A stretch of DNA of 5,083 nucleotides from Tannerella sp. GTDB lineage: Bacteria; Bacteroidota; Bacteroidia; Bacteroidales; Tannerellaceae. The position numbers and the translations under genes are program-made. Positions 1 through 3,632 of the stretch are shown here, piece by piece. The notes beneath the pieces were generated by a model. The model was not told where the DNA came from. It did not search any database and saw only the letters and a program-made list of their open reading frames with translations. The DNA lies in the NCBI GenBank assembly GCA_031259505.1, contig JAIRLL010000136.1, positions 1 through 5,083 on the forward strand, read 5' to 3'. Numbering within the stretch: the stretch's first letter is position 1; every line of letters starts with the position of its first letter.

Positions 1-1
1 C

Positions 2-1015
2 GAAAATTTCCCGACCCTCACCTTTTCGCAGATTACCGATTTGGATCGCAATGCGGCGACGGTATCCGAAAACGGGATGCTGCCCGAATCGGCGTTCAAT
101 GTAAAAGAGATAACGGAAAGCTCCCATCGTATCGGAACGATTGTTTTCGTGTCAAAGAAAATGATAAAGTCCGTCAAATGGCTGCGTTCGTGGTTGATTA
201 ACCGGCTGCCCGAATGGGTGCGGTTGCAGGAAGATTTTCAGATATTGAAGGGCGACGGTCTCAACGACAATTTTACCGGACTGTGGAAGCAGATACCGGA
301 TTTTGCTACCGTACTGGGCACTCTTATTACCGGCGGCGCAGGTTCGATATCCGGCGTGGCGACTTACAACAGCGGCACACAGTCGCTGATCTCTTTTACA
401 GACCCGCAGCCGCTCATCAACAACGGCATGAAAATCACCTTTGCGGGATTTACCGGAGCGACGTCATACAATGCCACCTTCACGGCCAACAAGGTGAACG
501 ACCGGCAAATCGTCATTGACAATGCCTACAGCTCTGCTGCGGTATTTTCGGCGGCCACCTTTGCGGCAGGCGGCGAGTTTGCAGCTACGGTGGAAGACCC
601 CAACAACGCCGACGTACTGGCGGCTGCACAGGCCTATCTCACCTATGGCGAATACACGCCCAATGCGGTAGCGTTAAGCCCGATAGACGTCTTTGCCGTA
701 GAATCGCTGAAAAACACCGAAGGTGTTAATCTTGGGTTGGTTATCGTCCGTAACGGAGTGAAGTACATTAAAAACATTCCCGTTGTCGAATCCACCTACG
801 TCGCTCCCGGAGAGTTTGTCATCGGCGACTTCGTCAATGGCGCGTCGCTTGTCGATTTTACCGCTCTTGAACTGGAGTTGGCAGAGGATGTTCCCACCAA
901 GCGCACCCATCAGGTGGCGGTGATCATACAGGAGGAGTGCATCTTCCCTGTCTACAATCCGTTTGCTTTCCTGAAAGGGAAATTCGACCAGATCAGACCG
1001 TTAATCGCAAAATAA
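2..1015 (+). CDS. HK97-fold phage major capsid protein, 5'-truncated by the window edge
   Basis: This gene encodes the shell-forming capsid subunit of a tailed phage; 337 residues are visible. The frame is open to the left edge without a stop, so the TTG at 41 is an internal codon and the true start lies upstream. Several HK97-family features appear in order. An E-loop-like stretch (GMLPES, nt 74-91) leads to the strand and helix around IVFVSKKMIKS. Next comes the hallmark FQILKGDG...GL at about nt 238-282. Near the C-terminus are a P/A-domain region with ALSPIDVFAVESLKNTEG, then PVVEST, FVIGDF and a late IIQEECIFPVYNPFAF strand. Between the GDG/GL segment and the A-domain lie about 80 extra Gly/Ala/Thr/Asn-rich, beta-prone residues (nt ~341-585), probably an inserted surface domain. 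The next gene starts 7 nt after the stop. The assignment rests on motif order recalled from the family, not on a search; I am fairly sure of it. Confidence 0.85.
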   Translation, partial: ENFPTLTFSQITDLDRNAATVSENGMLPESAFNVKEITESSHRIGTIVFVSKKMIKSVKWLRSWLINRLPEWVRLQEDFQILKGDGLNDNFTGLWKQIPDFATVLGTLITGGAGSISGVATYNSGTQSLISFTDPQPLINNGMKITFAGFTGATSYNATFTANKVNDRQIVIDNAYSSAAVFSAATFAAGGEFAATVEDPNNADVLAAAQAYLTYGEYTPNAVALSPIDVFAVESLKNTEGVNLGLVIVRNGVKYIKNIPVVESTYVAPGEFVIGDFVNGASLVDFTALELELAEDVPTKRTHQVAVIIQEECIFPVYNPFAFLKGKFDQIRPLIAK

Positions 1016-1022
1016 CACGGCA

Positions 1023-1238
1023 ATGAAAGTGATTGTAGAAGGTAAAGAACGGGACATTCGTATCCTTATCAGGGAAAACCGAGTGAGGACGTCGAGAGGT
1101 TTACTGTCGTTCACGGAATTTTCCGGCGACGAAGAAGCGGAGGCCCTTTCCGGCGAGGAAAAAGCGGCGCCCATCTCCGACAGGAAAAAGTCCCCGAAAC
1201 CCGATTCCAAGTCCGTCCGTAAGGAAGAAATCCAATGA
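1023..1238 (+). CDS. Small highly charged protein following the capsid gene
   Basis: I do not recognise a named family for this 71-residue product. The N-terminal 35 residues (MKVIVEGKERDIRILIREN...) look like a small folded beta-type unit. The C-terminal half is rich in Glu, Lys, Ser and Pro and is probably disordered (GDEEAEALSGEEKAAP, then KKSPKPDSKSVRKEE). There is no signal peptide or membrane segment. It starts 7 nt after the capsid stop, and its own TGA overlaps the next ATG in an ATGA junction, so it belongs to the same co-translated cluster. No Shine-Dalgarno sequence is visible before the ATG. The position just downstream of a major capsid gene fits a head accessory or connector-associated protein, but that is inference from context. 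A 145-residue frame on the opposite strand covers this gene and part of the next and appears to be a shadow. Confidence 0.7.
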   Translation: MKVIVEGKERDIRILIRENRVRTSRGLLSFTEFSGDEEAEALSGEEKAAPISDRKKSPKPDSKSVRKEEIQ

Positions 1239-1717
1239 TCGTCACACCCGACATATTTCAGGGCGAAATAGCCATTGGGCAGATTAATCATCCCGACGTT
1301 ATTGCCGGTGTACAGTGGTTTATCGACAAGTACGAGCCGAAGTATTTGCGGCTGATGCTTGGCGGGAAACTGTATGATGAACTGGTGGCGGAACTCTCGA
1401 AAGAAATTCCGGAGGAGAAATGGGTAAAGCTGGCGCACAGGTTAAGAACGCCGTGCGCCGGCTATATCTATTATTACATCCGGAGAGATTCGGCAAGCGA
1501 AACGGCGGGGGCAGGCGAGGTATTGACGGAAGCGGAAAACGCCATACGCCGGTCGCCCGCAAAAAAGATGGCTTTTGCATGGAATGAGATGGTAGACAGG
1601 AACAGGCGGTTTGTCGGCGAAAAGTACGCCGGCGCATTCGAAAGTTATGCCCCGTCGAAAGGCAGGGAATACGACAGCCTGTTTGCGTATATTAACCCCA
1701 TATTTACCGGCCTGTGA
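1235..1717 (+). CDS. Probable head-tail connector/adaptor protein (DUF6712-like)
   Basis: The product is 160 residues, soluble, with no signal peptide or membrane helix. It looks mainly helical: residues about 20-52 (VIAGVQWFIDKYEPKYLRLM, then LGGKLYDEL) form an amphipathic block; a middle helix has RTPCAGYIYYYIRRDSAS; a later helix has AFAWNEMVDRNRRF. The order of YEPKYL, a short LGG.LYDEL turn, a tyrosine-rich YIYYYIRR helix and a WNEMVD helix resembles the small connector-like proteins found after capsid genes in Bacteroides phages, often labelled DUF6712; I make that link from memory. The ATG overlaps the preceding stop by 4 bp, and AAGGA lies 9 nt upstream inside the previous gene, an unusually Shine-Dalgarno-like site for this window. 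Its GTGA end couples it to the next gene. A neck protein that docks the tail to the head is the likely role. Confidence 0.6.
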   Translation: MIVTPDIFQGEIAIGQINHPDVIAGVQWFIDKYEPKYLRLMLGGKLYDELVAELSKEIPEEKWVKLAHRLRTPCAGYIYYYIRRDSASETAGAGEVLTEAENAIRRSPAKKMAFAWNEMVDRNRRFVGEKYAGAFESYAPSKGREYDSLFAYINPIFTGL

Positions 1718-2250
1718 TTATCATTGAAGACGTTATCGGCGAAGCGGTAAGGGCGACAGCCGAAAGGCTTAAGCGACCGGTGCATTACATGTACGGCCAT
1801 TTGCGGAGCATATTGCAGACGCTTTCGTCATACGACCGGACGGGGGAGTTTGCAAAGCAGAAGTATCCGTTAATCGTTCTGCTGTGCGACTTTGTGGAAT
1901 ACGTTCAAGAAAATAAAGGCTATGAACGGTGGGCCGACCTCCATCTCCTCATCGTTGCAGACAGTAACAGGGATTACCGCGAAGCGGAACGGCTCGAAAA
2001 AGTGTACAGGCCGGTACTGATACCCATATACGAGGCGTTCATGGACGAGTTGAAAAACAACACCGGTTACGTGTCGGTAATGACAAATTACCTTTACTGG
2101 TACAGCGGGGAGGAGTTTGTCAAGCGTTACGCACTGTCCAACGCGCTCAACGAAGCGGTAAGGCAGCAGGGGTTGAAAGCGCTCTTTAACGACCATCTGG
2201 ACGGGATAGAGATAAGAAATTTAAGACTGGAATTTACAAGTCACTGTTAA
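1714..2250 (+). CDS. Probable tail-completion/tail-terminator-like phage protein, GTG start
   Basis: The product is 178 residues. I choose the GTG at 1714 because it forms a GTGA junction with the preceding TGA, matching the ATGA junction one gene earlier, and because the sequence directly after it (MIIIEDVIGEAVRATAERL) is a credible start. Visible segments are an N-terminal helix, a hydrophobic strand KYPLIVLLCDFVEY (residues about 49-62), a second strand DLHLLIVADSN, a helix EAERLEKVYRPVLIPIYEAFMDEL, and a C-terminal strand with DHLDGIEIRNLRLEF. This alternation of short strands and helices, with a final 'D.iEI.NL.L' strand, resembles small tail-terminator or tail-completion proteins that sit between connector and tail-tube genes. 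The function is inferred from position and general character; no diagnostic catalytic residues exist for such a role. The alternative is another neck protein. An AT-rich palindromic gap follows its TAA. Confidence 0.55.
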   Translation: MIIIEDVIGEAVRATAERLKRPVHYMYGHLRSILQTLSSYDRTGEFAKQKYPLIVLLCDFVEYVQENKGYERWADLHLLIVADSNRDYREAERLEKVYRPVLIPIYEAFMDELKNNTGYVSVMTNYLYWYSGEEFVKRYALSNALNEAVRQQGLKALFNDHLDGIEIRNLRLEFTSHC

Positions 2251-2312
2251 AAATTAAAAATGTAAAAACGGTAGGGGCGAAAAATCTTTCGCCCGTACAA
2301 AAAATTAAAAAT
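2249..2312. repeat. GC-rich palindrome flanked by exact 13-bp AT-rich direct repeats
   Basis: The gap between the connector genes and the tail gene contains a perfect 8-bp inverted repeat, GGGCGAAA at 2275-2282 and TTTCGCCC at 2287-2294, with a 4-nt AATC loop. Outside one G/G mismatch (2274/2295) it extends by three more pairs, giving an element from GTA at 2271 to TAC at 2298. It sits between two exact copies of AAAAATTAAAAAT, at 2249-2261 (overlapping the preceding TAA stop) and 2300-2312. No T-run follows the stem on the + strand, so it is not a standard intrinsic terminator for these genes. It looks like a small dispersed palindromic unit or an RNA stem that sets expression of the downstream tail gene. 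The flanking copies are low-complexity sequence and could be coincidental. Confidence 0.6.
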
Positions 2313-2327
2313 TAAAAAGTTAAAAAA
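2300..2327 (+). promoter_or_regulatory. A-rich translation-initiation region of the tail protein gene
   Basis: The 28 bases before the ATG at 2328 are almost wholly A and T, with AATTAAAAA at 2303-2311 and again at 2310-2318 and then GTTAAAAAAA running into the start codon. There is no AGGAGG-like element. Bacteroidota commonly start translation from A-rich unstructured leaders of this kind, so this tract supports the 2328 start over the in-frame ATGs at 2355 and 2361. Confidence 0.5.
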
Positions 2328-3248
2328 ATGAAAGATTTATGCAGTACAAGAAAGATGAATATGTCGCCGAAATCGTGCGACAGCAGTTTGGGTGTTCCGG
2401 CGTATCTGGTTTTTTGCCCTGCTGACGAGAAGATAACATCTCAGCAGGCAAACAGTCTGTATGCGTTATTACAGGAGAAAATGAGGGCGGCAGACCAGAA
2501 CAAACGCTGGTACCTGACGCCCAAGAAAGTGAACAGCGTAACGGACAGCAGTTCGGAAGCTACCGTAGTAACGCTTCCCGACGGCTTCAGTTGGCAGGTG
2601 GATCCGGGGTCGGCCATATTCCTTGTGGAATGGCAGAGCGGTTTGTGTTTCGACCGTATGATTAACCAGTTGAACGGCTATTCCGGCGGCGCGTATGTGA
2701 TTACGATTTCGCCTGCCAAACGGATAATAGGACAGGACGACGGCAACGGCAACCTCTTACCGTTCAGCGTGAATGTAAGCGTGAGCGGCGGCGGTTTTCA
2801 ACCGACAGGCAATACGCCGAATTTGAAACAGATGACCGTCGACTTCGGCAACAAGCTGGAGTTGCAGTCGTCGGCTTCGTTTTTCCCGTTTTCCACACGC
2901 GACAACATCGCCCTGCTGCGCGGACTGACCGACCTCCTGACGAGGGTCGTTTCCACCGCTTCGCTTTTGGCAAAGGTACAGTTAGTGACCGATTGCGAGG
3001 AGGTAAACGTGTACGGGCAGTACAAAACGCAACTGAACGCCACCTCCGTATGGAAAGCGACAAACGTTGCCACGGGGACGCCGGTATCGCCGGCGTCGAT
3101 AACCGCAAACGATGCGGACAGCTCATTCTCCATTACCTTTGCCGCTGCCGGTACATACGAACTTGGACTGGTCGGCGTCGATGCGCTGACCACAGCAGGC
3201 GTAATAGGGTTTGAAAGCATTCCTGTGGATGTGGTTATACCGTCGTAA
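2328..3248 (+). CDS. Probable major tail (tube) protein with a C-terminal Ig-like region
   Basis: The product is 306 residues. The ATG at 2328 is preferred because the A-rich leader runs straight into it. Residues about 20-170 mix short strands and helices: GVPAYLVFCPADE, a helix with ANSLYALLQEKM, then SVTDSSSEATVVTLPDG and a glycine-rich SVSGGGFQPTG loop. A helix at about 190-217 (RDNIALLRGLTDLLTRVV) follows. The last ~88 residues (from about 219) are a beta-rich unit, running from VNVYGQY through AAAGTYELGLVGVDAL to PVDVVIPS, that looks like an Ig-like domain. The position after connector and completion genes, the size and the composition fit a major tail protein, several of which carry C-terminal Ig-like decorations. 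I cannot exclude another virion surface protein. There is no signal peptide or membrane helix. A perfect 8-bp inverted repeat (3077-3084 with 3090-3097) lies within the coding sequence, in the Ig-like region. Confidence 0.55.
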   Translation: MKDLCSTRKMNMSPKSCDSSLGVPAYLVFCPADEKITSQQANSLYALLQEKMRAADQNKRWYLTPKKVNSVTDSSSEATVVTLPDGFSWQVDPGSAIFLVEWQSGLCFDRMINQLNGYSGGAYVITISPAKRIIGQDDGNGNLLPFSVNVSVSGGGFQPTGNTPNLKQMTVDFGNKLELQSSASFFPFSTRDNIALLRGLTDLLTRVVSTASLLAKVQLVTDCEEVNVYGQYKTQLNATSVWKATNVATGTPVSPASITANDADSSFSITFAAAGTYELGLVGVDALTTAGVIGFESIPVDVVIPS

Positions 3249-3255
3249 AAGAGTT

Positions 3256-3273
3256 GAAAATTAAAAAACAGAG
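3256..3273 (+). promoter_or_regulatory. A-rich initiation region of the 59-residue small gene
   Basis: The 25-bp gap between the tail gene and the small gene contains GAAAATTAAAAAACAGAG just before a double ATG (3274 and 3277). It repeats the AATTAAAAA theme seen before the tail gene and has no Shine-Dalgarno sequence. It supports a real translation start here. Confidence 0.4.
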
Positions 3274-3453
3274 ATGATGTTAATCAATGGTATTTCTTTC
3301 AACGACGAATTGCCGACCTTCTGGACGAAGGATCAGTTTATTCGGGTTCACCCTCATGTGCGTCCCGATTTGACGGAAGAGCAGCGGGAAAAGTGGCTTT
3401 CGGACGTGTACGACCGGATGTCCGGTAAGAAACGTCCGAAAAAAGAGGATTAG
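3274..3453 (+). CDS. Small 59-residue hypothetical protein after the tail gene
   Basis: This short frame begins with tandem ATG codons (3274 and 3277; either could be used) and ends at TAG 3453. The product starts MMLINGISFNDELPTFWTKD, continues with a helix around LTEEQREKWLSDVYDRM, and ends in a basic tail, GKKRPKKED. I do not recognise the family. Support for its being real: an A-rich leader like that of the preceding gene, a protein-like composition with a plausible helix, 25 bp from the tail gene, and a strong terminator beginning 21 bp after the stop. In siphophages the slot after the tail tube gene often holds tail-assembly chaperones, but this product is short and has no canonical frameshift partner, so I do not make that call. 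It is a small cytoplasmic or virion-associated protein of unknown role. Confidence 0.6.
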   Translation: MMLINGISFNDELPTFWTKDQFIRVHPHVRPDLTEEQREKWLSDVYDRMSGKKRPKKED

Positions 3454-3474
3454 TTCTTTCATGTTTATTTGGTT

Positions 3475-3511
3475 AAGGCTGCTGTTGAACAAATCGGCAG
3501 CAGCCTTTTTT
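3475..3511 (+). terminator. Strong rho-independent terminator ending the head/tail unit
   Basis: A perfect 10-bp stem, AAGGCTGCTG at 3475-3484 with CAGCAGCCTT at 3498-3507, can be extended by two T-G wobbles and one G-C pair to 13 pairs around a 7-nt loop (3488-3494). Six T residues (3506-3511) follow at once. The GC core (GGCTGCTG/CAGCAGCC) plus the T-run is a textbook intrinsic terminator. It ends transcription from the capsid-to-small-gene cluster and implies that the downstream adhesin gene needs its own promoter or antitermination. Confidence 0.9.
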
Positions 3512-3540
3512 AATCAAAAACGAACATCGTGTACTTTGTG

Positions 3541-3563
3541 TCCCTTGGTCCCTTGGTTCCCTT
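3541..3563 (+). repeat. Short tandem repeat of TCCCTTGG
   Basis: Two exact copies of the 8-mer TCCCTTGG (3541-3548 and 3549-3556) are followed by a degenerate third unit, TTCCCTT (3557-3563). It lies in the untranslated leader of the adhesin gene. Copy number could vary by slippage, but two and a half units is short and I infer no function. Confidence 0.6.
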
Positions 3564-3574
3564 CTTCGTCCCTG

Positions 3575-3602
3575 TCTTTAAGTCTTAAACTCTTTAAGTC
3601 TT
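3575..3602 (+). repeat. Direct repeat TCTTTAAGTCTT x2 with an internal inverted repeat
   Basis: TCTTTAAGTCTT occurs exactly at 3575-3586 and 3591-3602, four bases apart, so the period is 16 bp. The junction also forms a small inverted repeat, CTTAAA (3584-3589) with TTTAAG (3593-3598) across a 3-nt spacer. Repeated short sites about one and a half helical turns apart, 30-60 bp before a start codon, could be a regulator-binding site; that is inference from spacing alone. Confidence 0.5.
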
Positions 3603-3632
3603 CCTTTATTGTAGTTAAAAAAAATCTTAGTC

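Larger units (their letters stand above)
3512..3632 (+). other. Non-coding pyrimidine-rich leader before the adhesin gene
   Basis: These 121 bp lie between the terminator and the ATG at 3633. From about 3536 to 3610 the + strand is strongly C/T-rich and contains two short repeat families, annotated separately. I looked for the Bacteroides promoter pattern (TTTG near -33 with TAnnTTTG near -7) and found only a poor match: TACTTTG at 3532-3538, one base short of the -7 consensus, with no TTTG upstream at the right distance. Bases 3614-3625 (GTTAAAAAAAAT) form an A-rich tract that could serve as the ribosome-loading site. A promoter is expected here because of the upstream terminator, but the sequence does not define it. 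Confidence 0.45.

Noticed and set aside
41..1015. Capsid gene starting at the TTG at position 41
   Set aside because: The frame is open upstream to base 2 with capsid-like residues, so the TTG is internal and the gene is truncated by the window edge.
1001..1438. 145-residue open frame on the minus strand
   Set aside because: It lies opposite two coupled + strand genes with better protein character, has no leader signal, and has the arginine/phenylalanine/serine-rich composition of a shadow frame.
2271..2298. Palindrome as an intrinsic terminator of the connector genes
   Set aside because: No U-run follows the stem on the + strand; the bases after it are ACAAAAAATT. On the minus strand a short T-run follows after a gap, but no minus-strand gene ends here.
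3077..3097. Perfect 8-bp GC-rich inverted repeat GACGCCGG/CCGGCGTC in the tail gene
   Set aside because: It lies within a well-supported reading frame in GC-rich codons; it is probably a chance consequence of coding sequence, with no adjoining signal.
3436..3453. Possible programmed frameshift at the A6 run near the end of the small gene (tail-chaperone style)
   Set aside because: The phase is AAA AAA G after CCG, which does not fit the X XXY YYZ heptamer. The -1 frame adds only about 10 codons, and the +1 frame leads into the terminator.
3505..3540. Bacteroides-type promoter with TACTTTG at 3532-3538
   Set aside because: The -7 element is one base short of TAnnTTTG and only a T-run, not TTTG, lies near -33, so it is too weak to annotate as a promoter.
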